DNA of 8,557 nucleotides from an uncultured Clostridium sp. (GTDB lineage: Bacteria > Bacillota > Clostridia > TANB77 > CAG-508): positions 1 through 8,557 of the forward strand of contig CANOPV010000031.1 of assembly GCA_947568605.1 (NCBI GenBank). Direction: 5' to 3'. Positions 1 through 6,089 of this stretch are shown here, in pieces (position 1 is the first letter of the stretch; each line of letters opens with the position of its first letter). Below the pieces are notes generated by a model. The model made no database searches. It saw nothing but the letters and a program-made list of their open reading frames with translations, and was not told the origin of the DNA. A program made the position numbers and the translations under genes.

Positions 1-34
1 TTAAAAAAATAATCCTTTAACTCGAATTGTATTT
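1..34 (+). repeat. Right end of a palindromic repeat element (partial, cut by window edge)
   Basis: These 34 bases match 2197-2230 with a single mismatch (C/T). They are the A/T-rich arm plus the end signature AACTCGAATTGTATTT of the repeat family described at 2123-2227 and 827-940. The other half should lie before base 1. Orientation is as in the 2123-2227 copy. No function can be read from it. Confidence 0.7.
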
Positions 35-86
35 GAAAAAATCTATAAAAAGGTTATGGAATGAATTAATATAAAATTTTCTTTAA

Positions 87-111
87 AATAATTTTCGCTT
101 CACGCTTTGCT
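87..111 (+). repeat. 25-bp repeat arm, inverted partner at 786-810
   Basis: This segment equals the reverse complement of 786-810 at 23 of 25 positions, so ruvC is bracketed by an inverted pair about 690 bp apart. The shared word ACGCTTTGCT also occurs in the reverse complement of the core of the palindromic repeat at 827-940, so the arm is probably a relic of that family rather than a separate element. Confidence 0.65.
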
Positions 112-165
112 CTAAGAAGATAGTTTTATAAATTATTAAATAATTATAAATTGTAGAGAAATGTA

Positions 166-186
166 GGGGGCGACTAGTAGTCGTCC
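166..186 (+). promoter_or_regulatory. GC-rich hairpin in the ruvC upstream region
   Basis: CGACT-AGT-AGTCG forms a perfect 5-bp stem, extended by G·U and G-C pairs from the flanking GGG and TCC to about 8 bp. It is by far the most GC-rich spot in the 233 bases before ruvC and ends about 48 bases before the start codon. No T-run follows, so it is not an ordinary terminator. It may be a 5' UTR structure or a repeat remnant. No convincing -35/-10 pair was found between bases 1 and 233. Confidence 0.35.
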
Positions 187-233
187 GTTCTTCGAAGGAT
201 ATACTTAATAAAAAAACAGAAAGGAATTTTAAA

Positions 234-719
234 ATGCGAATTTTAGGAATTGACCCAGGTTATGGAATAACTGGTTATAGCGTAATTGATTATATAGGTA
301 ATAAATTTAAATTAATTGATAGTGGAGCAATCAAAACAGATGCTAAAATGTCATTTCCGCTTAGATTATCTGAAATTTATACAGACCTAAATAATATAAT
401 AGATGAATATGAACCAGATGCAATATCTGTTGAAGAACTATTTTTTAATAATAATGCTAAAACCGCAATAAATGTTGCACAAGCAAGAGGAGTAATTTTA
501 GTAGTAGGATGTCAAAGGGGAATACCTACTTATGAATATACACCGCTTCAAGTAAAACAAGCAGTAGTAGGATATGGAAGAGCAGATAAAATGCAAGTAC
601 AAAAAATGGTTAAAACAATTTTAAATGTTGAAACTTTACCAAAATTGGATGATACAACAGACAGTATGGCAATTGCAATTTGCCACGCTCACTCAGCAAA
701 ATTTTCAGAAAAATTGTAA
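234..719 (+). CDS. ruvC: Holliday junction endodeoxyribonuclease RuvC
   Basis: RuvC is the endonuclease that cuts four-way DNA junctions symmetrically during recombinational repair, normally working with the RuvAB branch-migration motor. The 161-residue product has the usual family length. The RNase H-like core is complete: GIDPGYGITG carries the first acid (D7), SVEELFF the second (E67), and DDTTDSMAIA the last two (D140 and D143). The basic residues expected in the QVK and ADKMQVQ segments are also present. The ATG at 234 is preceded by AAAGGA (220-225) at a good distance. ruvA and ruvB do not follow, as they do in many genomes. Instead a repeat-filled gap of about 340 bases leads to holA. 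Identification is firm; cooperation with RuvAB encoded elsewhere is inferred from the family. Confidence 0.97.
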   Translation: MRILGIDPGYGITGYSVIDYIGNKFKLIDSGAIKTDAKMSFPLRLSEIYTDLNNIIDEYEPDAISVEELFFNNNAKTAINVAQARGVILVVGCQRGIPTYEYTPLQVKQAVVGYGRADKMQVQKMVKTILNVETLPKLDDTTDSMAIAICHAHSAKFSEKL

Positions 720-785
720 ATTATTTTATTTTAATTTTATATAAATGCATTGTTTAGAAAAGATAGTATTTTAATTATAATTTAA

Positions 786-810
786 AGCGAAGCGTGATGC
801 GAAAATTATT
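786..810 (-). repeat. 25-bp repeat arm, inverted partner of 87-111
   Basis: This is the reverse complement of 87-111 with two mismatches. It directly precedes the palindromic element at 827-940. The GCG-rich words in both suggest one longer ancestral repeat unit. Together these repeats fill the ruvC-holA gap. Confidence 0.65.
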
Positions 811-826
811 TTTACTATTTTTTAAT

Positions 827-940
827 GAAATTCGAACTAAAAGGTATTTAAAAATATGCTTTTGCGTGCGACAACTTCGCGTAGCAAAGCGTAGCGATTG
901 GAGCCAAAAGCATATTTTTAAATATTTTAGTGAAGAATTG
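827..940 (-). repeat. Palindromic MITE-like repeat, copy A
   Basis: A perfect 20-bp inverted repeat (845-864 with 905-924) encloses a 40-base core, 865-904. Read on the - strand the core starts GGCTCCAA and holds TTGTCGCAC. Outside the perfect arms pairing continues imperfectly to end signatures AATTCTTCACTAAAA (one end) and AATTCGAACTAAAA (other end). The copy at 2123-2227 has the same two unlike ends in the same order around a GGCTCCAA core, which shows a true family rather than chance hairpins. No transposase is encoded. An open frame across 794-982 is only the repeat read as protein. Confidence 0.75.
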
Positions 941-1062
941 AATATTTTATTTCATCAAAAAATAATTTTAATGAAAAATTGAATGTTTTAGTTAAAAATA
1001 ATTTTAATCCGAAGGTAGCTGAGCAAAAAATATATAAAAAAGCAAATATAATAGGAGAAAAA

Positions 1063-2088
1063 ATGATAATTGAACTAATAGAAAAAGAATTAAAGAATGG
1101 AAAATTAAACAGTATATATTTGTTATATGGTGAAGAAACATTTTTACTAGAAACAATTTTAAAAAAAATAAAATTAAATTTTGGAGAACTCGTAAAAGGA
1201 ATAAACTATATACAAATAGATGAAACAAATGTTAAAGAACTAATTTCAGATATAGAAACACCAGCATTTGGATATGAAAAAAAATTAATAATAGTGAAAA
1301 ATACAGGCATATTTAGTAAAGATACTAAAAAAAAGAATTCAATTACGACAGAACTAAGCACAAAAATATCTAATTATATTAATAATAATATAGATATAAT
1401 AAATGAAAGCAATATTATAGTATTTATAGAAGAAAACATAGAAAAAAATGAATTATATAAAACAATAGAAAAATATGGAATAATTTGTAGTTTTGAAAGA
1501 CAAAACCCAATTCAGATAACAAATAGATTAAAAGCAATATGTAAATCATATAAAGTAGAAATTGAGGATAATGTTGCAAAATATTTAATAGAAACCTGTG
1601 GAACTAATATGCAAGACTTAATAAATGAAATTAGAAAATTAATAGAATATGTTGGTGAAAATGGAGAAATAAAAAAAGATGATATATATTTATTATCAAC
1701 CAAACAAATTGATAGCGTTATATTTGATTTAACAGATAGTTTAGGAAATAAGAATATACAAAAAGCAATAGATACATTAAATGGATTAATATATAATAAA
1801 GAACCAATTCAAAAAATATTAATAACATTATATAATCATTTAAAAAAATTATATATTGTAAAATTATCTGAAAAATATAATAGAAATTTAGCAGAATGTT
1901 TAAATTTAAAACCAAATCAAATGTTTTTAATAAACAAATATAAAGTACAAGCAAAATATTTTACAGATGAAGAATTGAGAAAAATAATTGATGAATTAAT
2001 TAATTTAGATAGTAATTATAAAATAGGAAAAATAGACTTAAATTTAGGATTAGAAGCAATATTATGTAGATATTTTAGTAGAGAATAA
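1063..2088 (+). CDS. holA: DNA polymerase III subunit delta
   Basis: The delta subunit is the wrench of the clamp loader: it binds and opens the beta sliding clamp within the replisome. From the ATG at 1063 the product is 341 residues, the normal family length. The N-terminus has the family signature YLLYGEETFLLE (residues 19-30), followed by the degenerate AAA-type domain; the FxDLTDSLGNKNIQKA region and the helical C-terminal clamp-loader domain ending in LEAILCRYFSRE fit as well. I chose 1063 because AGGAG (1053-1057) stands five bases before it. The frame is open back to 979, but that extension is repeat-derived and has no ribosome site. holA stands apart from its common partners comEC and rpsT. 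Lys/Ile/Asn-rich composition matches the rest of the window. Confidence 0.93.
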   Translation: MIIELIEKELKNGKLNSIYLLYGEETFLLETILKKIKLNFGELVKGINYIQIDETNVKELISDIETPAFGYEKKLIIVKNTGIFSKDTKKKNSITTELSTKISNYINNNIDIINESNIIVFIEENIEKNELYKTIEKYGIICSFERQNPIQITNRLKAICKSYKVEIEDNVAKYLIETCGTNMQDLINEIRKLIEYVGENGEIKKDDIYLLSTKQIDSVIFDLTDSLGNKNIQKAIDTLNGLIYNKEPIQKILITLYNHLKKLYIVKLSEKYNRNLAECLNLKPNQMFLINKYKVQAKYFTDEELRKIIDELINLDSNYKIGKIDLNLGLEAILCRYFSRE

Positions 2089-2122
2089 ATTAACAAAAGT
2101 CTCTATTGGTTCTATTTTCTAC

Positions 2123-2227
2123 TACAATTCTTCGTTAAAATTATTTTTTTAATTCATTGGCTCCAAAGACTAAAGTCATATTGTCACATAATTTCATTAA
2201 AAAAATAATCTTTTAACTCGAATTGTA
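2123..2227 (+). repeat. Palindromic MITE-like repeat, copy B
   Basis: Terminal inverted repeats of about 31 bp run 2123-2153 and 2196-2227. They include a perfect 14-bp stretch (2140-2153 with 2196-2209) and end in TACAATTC / GAATTGTA. The core starts GGCTCCAA at 2159 and contains TTGTCACA, a shortened version of the copy A core. One end reads AATTCTTCGTTAAAA and the other, on its own strand, AATTCGAGTTAAAA, as in copy A. It sits just after the holA stop, where it could also act as a transcript-end hairpin, though no G/C stem with T-run is present. Confidence 0.75.
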
Positions 2228-2247
2228 TTTTGATTTTATTTTATTAT

Positions 2248-2284
2248 AAAAAAGGCACCGCCGACACTATTGCATCGACGGGCG
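2248..2284 (-). terminator. Intrinsic terminator of the small RNA
   Basis: On the - strand CGUCGAUGC pairs with GUGUCGGCG around an AAUA loop (nine pairs, three of them G·U). Three outer C-G/G-C pairs add to this across one bulged U, and CUUUUUU follows directly. It would also end transcripts running on from asnB, which has no good terminator of its own between 2441 and 2380. Confidence 0.75.
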
Positions 2285-2374
2285 TTTGTATAACTCAATT
2301 AGAGTTAGATGGGTTCTTCCTATTTCGCTCGCCACTACTCTAGGAATGCACTTATGTCAATCCTATAAAGGATA
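2248..2374 (-). ncRNA. Stand-alone structured small RNA of about 125 nt with a 23S rRNA-like hairpin
   Basis: No protein frame fits here, but on the - strand there is a complete RNA gene: promoter (2380-2408), then in order a short 5' hairpin (2360-2373), a hairpin with stem UUCCUA/UAGGAA (2341-2346 with 2317-2322) and an 18-nt purine-rich loop, a hairpin UAACUC/GAGUUA (2291-2307), and a terminator hairpin with U-run. It is clearly richer in G+C than its surroundings, as expected of selected structured RNA. The second hairpin and its flanks (2310-2349) resemble a conserved Domain I hairpin of 23S rRNA, sharing GAGUAG-U/C-GGCGAGCGAA. It lies 67 bases past the asnB stop, so it could also be cut from asnB read-through. 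I do not recognise a named family; it does not match 6S RNA, tmRNA, SRP RNA or RNase P RNA. Confidence 0.6.
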
Positions 2375-2379
2375 CATAA

Positions 2380-2408
2380 ACAATATCATAAAAACATAAT
2401 ATAGTCAA
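2380..2408 (-). promoter_or_regulatory. Sigma-A promoter of the small RNA
   Basis: On the - strand TTGACT (2408-2403) is followed after 17 bases by TATTGT (2385-2380), with TG one base upstream of the -10 box (extended -10, TGATATTGT). Transcription would start near 2373. This supports an independent RNA gene rather than only an asnB 3' tail. Confidence 0.6.
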
Positions 2409-2440
2409 GAAAAATATCGAAAAAAGTTTTTTTGCAATTA

Positions 2441-4288
2441 TTATAATTGAATTTCAGGTTTATATTTTTCAAGCCACATATTTACTTGACAAAGATAAGC
2501 CATTAACTGAGGTCCTGTCATAAGTTGCCCAAACCAAGGTCTAGTAAATGCCTTACCATCAGTATTTAAAATGTCTAAAATATAATCTCTATTTAAAAGA
2601 TTATTAATAGGAGCATTAGGATTATCCATTATTTTGCTCAACATATCTTTAACCTTTGATAAATAAGTAGGATTATGAGTTTTAGGATAAGGGCTCTTCT
2701 TTCTATCTACAATTTCATCTGGTAATAATTTACGAACCACATATCTTAATAAACCTTTTTCACGACCATTTAATGCTTTCATATCCCAAGGAACATTCCA
2801 CAAATACTCTACAATTCTATAATCACAAAATGGAACACGAAGTTCAAGACCATTAAACATAGACATTCTATCAGACCTATCTAATAATGTTTGCATAAAC
2901 CAACGAGTAGTTAAATACGAAATCTTTCTTTTTTCCGCTGTTTCAGGACTATCTGTGTCTAAAATTTTAATATCATTTAAACTTTCATTATATCTGTAAT
3001 CAATGTAATCTTTTAAATTAACTTTACTAGAAATATCTGAATTTAGTAGATTTTGACGCTCTGAAATTGCAATAGACCAAGGAAAAGTATTACTTTTTAA
3101 AGCATCATCTCTAAAAAACCAAGGATAACCTGCAAAAATTTCATCTGAGCATTCACCTGATAAACATACAGTAGCATTTTGTTTTATATGTTTACAGAAA
3201 AGTAACATAGAAGAATCTACATCAGCCATACCAGGAAAATCTCTTGCTACCATTGCATCTTCTAACGCATCTGCAAGTTCTGGTGTATCTATTACTATTT
3301 GATGATGGTTAGTTTTAAATTTATTTACCATTATATTTATATAGTAATTATCAGAGTTTGGCTGAAAATCACTTTTAACAAAGTTTTTGTCATTATCAAC
3401 ATAATCTACTGAAAATGTTTCTAGTGGTGGCATATCATTTTCTTTATAATAATTACTAGCATAAGCAGTAATTATACTAGAATCTAAACCACCTGATAAC
3501 ATAGCACATAATGGCACATCTGAAACTAATTGTTTTTGAATTGAATCTTCTAATAGAAAATGGACTTTATCACAAGTAGTTTCAAAACTATCTGTATGAG
3601 GTTTACTTTCTAACTTCCAATATTCATCTATATGAATACCATCTTTATTAAATAATAGGAAATGAGCAGGTTTTAATTCATAAATATCTTTAAATAAAGA
3701 AATTCCAGGTGTATGACAAGGTCCTAACCCAAATAATTCTGAAATTCCTTGTTTATCTAATTTAGGCGATATGTTAGGATGTGCAAGTATAGCCTTTAAT
3801 TCAGATGCAAATATTATAGTATTATCAGTAATAGTATAATATAAAGGTTTAATACCGAAATGGTCACGTACTAATATTAATTCATTTTTTGTATCATTCC
3901 AAATAGCAAAACTAAATATTCCATTTAATCGTTTAAATACATTTGTTCCAAAATGTATATATGATTTTAATACAACTTCTGTATCACAGTAACCAACAAA
4001 GTCATAACCTGCTTGTTCTAATTCTTCTCTTAATTCTTTTGCATTATATAATTGACCATTATAAATAATGGTATAGGTAGTATCACCTATTTTAAAACTC
4101 ATAGGTTGTTTTCCATTTTTAGCATCAATTATTATAAGTCTACGATGACCAAGTAAGGCGTGAGGATGAGTATAAAAGTATTCTTCATCAGGACCACGCT
4201 TTTGTAAAGTTCTAGTCATCTTTTCTAAAATATGTACATCACTTAACATATTTTTACTAATATTGCAAAAACCTGTAAAACCACACAT
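2441..4288 (-). CDS. asnB: Asparagine synthetase B (glutamine-hydrolysing)
   Basis: AsnB makes asparagine and glutamate from aspartate, glutamine and ATP in the cytoplasm. The 615-residue product has the family's usual length and both domains. The class II glutaminase has its nucleophile at Cys2 (MCGFTGF), RGPDEE (31-36), GHRRL (47-51), NGQLYN (78-82) and DTEVVL (102-107). The synthetase half has the ATP pyrophosphatase loop SGGLDSS (265-271) and SGECSDEIFAGYPW further on. The start is fixed by Cys2 and by AGGAGGA (4301-4295) six bases upstream. It is monocistronic and divergent from the accessory genes at 4360-7365. No T-box or other long leader is visible: a weak promoter candidate lies within 65 bases of the start. 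Read-through could reach the small RNA terminator at 2284-2248. Confidence 0.97.
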   Translation of the reverse strand: MCGFTGFCNISKNMLSDVHILEKMTRTLQKRGPDEEYFYTHPHALLGHRRLIIIDAKNGKQPMSFKIGDTTYTIIYNGQLYNAKELREELEQAGYDFVGYCDTEVVLKSYIHFGTNVFKRLNGIFSFAIWNDTKNELILVRDHFGIKPLYYTITDNTIIFASELKAILAHPNISPKLDKQGISELFGLGPCHTPGISLFKDIYELKPAHFLLFNKDGIHIDEYWKLESKPHTDSFETTCDKVHFLLEDSIQKQLVSDVPLCAMLSGGLDSSIITAYASNYYKENDMPPLETFSVDYVDNDKNFVKSDFQPNSDNYYINIMVNKFKTNHHQIVIDTPELADALEDAMVARDFPGMADVDSSMLLFCKHIKQNATVCLSGECSDEIFAGYPWFFRDDALKSNTFPWSIAISERQNLLNSDISSKVNLKDYIDYRYNESLNDIKILDTDSPETAEKRKISYLTTRWFMQTLLDRSDRMSMFNGLELRVPFCDYRIVEYLWNVPWDMKALNGREKGLLRYVVRKLLPDEIVDRKKSPYPKTHNPTYLSKVKDMLSKIMDNPNAPINNLLNRDYILDILNTDGKAFTRPWFGQLMTGPQLMAYLCQVNMWLEKYKPEIQL

Positions 4289-4321
4289 AAAAAATCCTCC
4301 TAAAAATTAAATATAATATTT

Positions 4322-4351
4322 AGTATATGCAAAAACGAGAAATTTAGTTAA
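4322..4351 (-). promoter_or_regulatory. Possible asnB promoter
   Basis: On the - strand TTAACT (4351-4346) and TATACT (4327-4322) are 18 bases apart, 33 bases before the asnB start. The match is modest and the area is nearly all A/T, so other -10 choices such as TATTAT at 4318-4313 are possible. Confidence 0.35.
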
Positions 4352-4365
4352 TTATAAAAAATTTA

Positions 4366-4394
4366 TTGACGAATAGATATAAATCATATATAAT
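4366..4394 (+). promoter_or_regulatory. Sigma-A promoter of the broken small gene
   Basis: TTGACG (4366-4371), 17 bases, then TATAAT (4389-4394): a near-consensus promoter. Transcription would begin about 4401, twenty bases before the ATG at 4421. It faces away from asnB. Confidence 0.7.
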
Positions 4395-4420
4395 GTTGAC
4401 AAAAAGAAAAAAGTAAATAT

Positions 4421-4584
4421 ATGGAAGAAGATGGATTAAACGATTTTATGAAATTAGCATATAAATTTGAAGAGTTAAAGATGTAGAAGAAGCATTTGAA
4501 GAATTTCCTGTTGAAGAAGAATATCACAAAGGAAAGGTTGAAAATCTTTTATGTAGAAAAATAGATAAAAAAAGAGATTATTAA
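4421..4584 (+). pseudogene. Frameshifted small acidic protein gene (about 54 residues)
   Basis: From ATG 4421 the frame reads MEEDGLNDFMKLAYKFEELK and meets TAG at 4484-4486. Shifting frame at 4480 continues the same acidic, helical style (DVEEAFEEFPVEEEYHKGKV, then ENLLCRKIDKKRDY) to TAA at 4582-4584. The second part has no start codon of its own, and a TGA at 4468 closes its frame just upstream. The simplest reading is one small gene broken by a one- or two-base indel around 4478-4484. It has a good promoter but no clear Shine-Dalgarno. Programmed frameshifting is less likely, since there is no classical slippery heptamer at the junction. I do not recognise the protein. Its stop lies three bases before the -35 box of the next cassette. 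Confidence 0.5.
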
Positions 4585-4587
4585 AAT

Positions 4588-4617
4588 TTGACATTAATGT
4601 AAATTATATGATATGAT
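4588..4617 (+). promoter_or_regulatory. Sigma-A promoter of membrane-protein cassette 1
   Basis: TTGACA (4588-4593), 18 bases, TATGAT (4612-4617). The spacer is almost base-for-base the same as in the copy at 6657-6686. Start of RNA is expected near 4624. Confidence 0.85.
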
Positions 4618-4623
4618 TAAAAA

Positions 4624-4709
4624 CATAGCAAAGTGCTATTTGATATAAATTTCCTTTAAATTTCTAGTAGGTCAGGCTAGAATTTACATATAAAAAACCT
4701 AAGTGTAAC
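4624..4709 (+). promoter_or_regulatory. Conserved structured 5' leader, copy 1 (candidate cis-regulatory pseudoknot)
   Basis: The leader opens with hairpin ATAGCA-AAG-TGCTAT (4625-4639). A 9-bp stem with one bulged T follows (4658-4667 with 4677-4685) and closes a nine-base loop TAGGTCAGG. Loop bases TAGGT (4668-4672) are complementary to ACCTA (4697-4701) beyond an A-rich linker, giving an H-type pseudoknot. The copy at 6693-6777 keeps every one of these paired bases. The plan recalls preQ1-I riboswitches (A-rich third loop), but stem 1 is longer and no queuosine gene is near, so I do not assign a ligand. Confidence 0.55.
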
Positions 4710-4712
4710 TAA

Positions 4713-5264
4713 TTGAAGAAAGGAAGATTAACTATTGAAGTATTATTAATACTTGGAACCATATCATTACTTTGTGTAATATTTGAAAAACATGGACTAA
4801 TATATGATATTATTCCTATTATAATTATAGTTATATTAGGTATAACTATAATTATTGTATCATTTTATGGAGAGTATGATGAATGGAAAGCAATGTTTAA
4901 AGTACAATTAATACAACTAAATTTGGATAACGAAGAGGATGTAATCTATTTACAAAAAATAGGAATGGGAATTCGGTTTAGACGAGGTTTTGAATCTGAA
5001 TTTGGAACAGAAAAGAATTTAGAATACATTGGTCCAAACGGTGGTCTTTTGGGAGAAAATCCTATTACTATTGAAATTGTAGAAAGCAGTTCAATTATAG
5101 AACCATATTTATGCGTTCAATATCGTTACTATATAGGGGTTATATGGTTTCCTACGATAGAACAAGAATTTAAGTACACTTTCTATGTTCCTACTGGAAC
5201 TATAACAGAATACGTTTCTACTGAAACGACAACGACTAAAAATCTAAATGAATCTGATAGCTGA
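4713..5264 (+). CDS. Two-TM membrane protein of unknown function, paralog 1
   Basis: I do not recognise a named function. The 183-residue product has two hydrophobic segments (about 8-24 and 31-52) and then a soluble, strand-rich domain starting GEYDEWK (53-59), with FRR (89-91), EPYL (130-133), RYY (138-140) and a Thr-rich tail. The protein at 6808-7320 shares these positions (about 45% identity by eye over the soluble part). Proteins of this plan, ending in a YxFYVPxGTI-like strand, recall small membrane proteins of Firmicute genomes and phages; that is memory, not a search. The start is doubtful: TTG at 4713 has no ribosome site before it, while AAAGGA (4719-4724) lies inside the reading frame and points to ATT at 4734. 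The paralog's ATG corresponds to GAA here. Promoter, leader and terminator form a single-gene unit. Confidence 0.75.
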   Translation: MKKGRLTIEVLLILGTISLLCVIFEKHGLIYDIIPIIIIVILGITIIIVSFYGEYDEWKAMFKVQLIQLNLDNEEDVIYLQKIGMGIRFRRGFESEFGTEKNLEYIGPNGGLLGENPITIEIVESSSIIEPYLCVQYRYYIGVIWFPTIEQEFKYTFYVPTGTITEYVSTETTTTKNLNESDS

Positions 5265-5266
5265 CC

Positions 5267-5312
5267 AAAAAACTGCTAAAATTGTATGAAAATACTTTTT
5301 TAGCAGTTTTTT
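5267..5312 (+). terminator. Intrinsic terminator of cassette 1
   Basis: AAAAAACTGCTAAAA (5267-5281) pairs with TTTTAGCAGTTTTTT (5298-5312), ending in a T-run. The hairpin begins two bases after the stop codon. It is symmetrical enough to act in both directions. The copy at 7323-7363 has the same stem. Confidence 0.85.
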
Positions 5313-5339
5313 CTTTTATAAAAATTTTTATATTTTTTA

Positions 5340-5368
5340 TTGACAAATACAAATTTATAATATATAAA
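5340..5368 (+). promoter_or_regulatory. Sigma-A promoter of the PRTase-SLOG operon
   Basis: TTGACA (5340-5345), 17 bases, TATAAA (5363-5368). The RNA would start near 5375, giving a leader of about 145 nt before the TTG at 5521. That leader holds only a small hairpin GGCA-ATTC-TGCC around 5425-5440; it does not share the cassette leader. Confidence 0.7.
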
Positions 5369-5520
5369 TAGTAATAGAAATTTTTATTATTAATTACAAC
5401 TGTGAAATACATAAAAAACTTTTCAGGCAATTCTGCCAAACAAATCAAAAATATAGTGAAATTTTATCAAAAATGTATTGTAAACTAAAAATTAAAATGA
5501 TAAAGTGAAAGGAGAAAATA

Positions 5521-6087
5521 TTGTTACATCCAACAGAAATTTATGGCGCTTGGGATAAAGGTGTTGTGTTAGATAATCATATAATAAAAAGTATACTTTT
5601 AAGATATGATGAAAAAGGAAGAGAGATATTTAAAAATGAAAGAACAGAATTAGGAGAATTGATATATAAATTAAAATATCAGAACAAAAAAGATGCTTTA
5701 AGTAAAATATTAAATTTAATTAAAGAAAATTTAGATATATTAAACTTAAAAGAAAAAATTGATGTTATTTTACCAATTCCACCCTCTAATAAGAAAAGAA
5801 AATATCAACCAGTATTTGAAATTTCACGAGAAATAGCAAAATACTTAAATAAAGAATTAAAAACAAATATATTAATAAAGAAAACAAATTTTCAAGTTAA
5901 AGATGGATATGATATAAAAGGAAGTATAAAGCAAATAAATAATTTTAAAGAAAGTACGAACATATTGTTAATAGATGATTTATATAGTACAGGAGCAACA
6001 TTAAATGAAGTATGTAAAGTATTAAGAAAAGATATTAAAGTAAATAAGATATATTGTTTAGTTATGACTAAAACAAAGGGGGTATAA
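5521..6087 (+). CDS. ComF-like phosphoribosyltransferase
   Basis: This is a type I phosphoribosyltransferase of the ComF-like group, 188 residues, predicted cytoplasmic. The PRPP-binding loop ILLIDDLYSTGATL (148-161) is intact, with its two acids D152-D153. The N-terminal block GAWDKGVVLDNH (9-20) and RTELGELIYKLKY (41-53), and ILPIPPSNKKR (83-93), match the plan of a ComF-like subgroup with a conserved N-terminal cap. There are no zinc-binding cysteines as in competence ComF, and no competence genes nearby, so a role in DNA uptake is not supported. The substrate base is unknown. The start is TTG at 5521 with GAAAGGAGA (5507-5515) in front; it fits the family N-terminus. The next gene begins two bases after the stop, so the two are probably translated together. 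Confidence 0.85.
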   Translation: MLHPTEIYGAWDKGVVLDNHIIKSILLRYDEKGREIFKNERTELGELIYKLKYQNKKDALSKILNLIKENLDILNLKEKIDVILPIPPSNKKRKYQPVFEISREIAKYLNKELKTNILIKKTNFQVKDGYDIKGSIKQINNFKESTNILLIDDLYSTGATLNEVCKVLRKDIKVNKIYCLVMTKTKGV

Positions 6088-6089
6088 TT

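Noticed and set aside
794..982. Open frame of 62 codons upstream of holA
   Set aside because: It runs through the palindromic repeat, has no ribosome site, and its residues simply reflect the repeat words. It is not a gene.
979..1062. 28-residue N-terminal extension of HolA
   Set aside because: It comes from A/T-rich repeat-flanking DNA; the Shine-Dalgarno and the family N-terminus both place the start at 1063.
1004..1954. Several open frames on the - strand inside holA
   Set aside because: Antisense shadows of a Lys/Ile/Asn-rich gene, without ribosome sites or recognisable domains.
2310..2349. Fragment of a 23S rRNA gene (rRNA pseudogene)
   Set aside because: Only about 40 bases resemble 23S rRNA and similarity stops on both sides; the piece sits within a neat promoter-to-terminator unit, so mimicry or chance fits better than a degraded rRNA gene.
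4289..4400. T-box or amino-acid leader for asnB
   Set aside because: The upstream region is short, A/T-rich and lacks the T-box sequence (AGGGTGGNACCGCG type) and any specifier or terminator structure.
4624..4709. Calling the leader a preQ1-I riboswitch
   Set aside because: The A-rich tail is similar, but stem 1 is too long, the conserved ligand loop cannot be confirmed, and no queuosine synthesis or transport gene follows.
5236..5448. 70-codon frame on the - strand over the cassette 1 terminator and the operon promoter
   Set aside because: It covers two well supported regulatory sites and low-complexity A/T DNA; no start signal.
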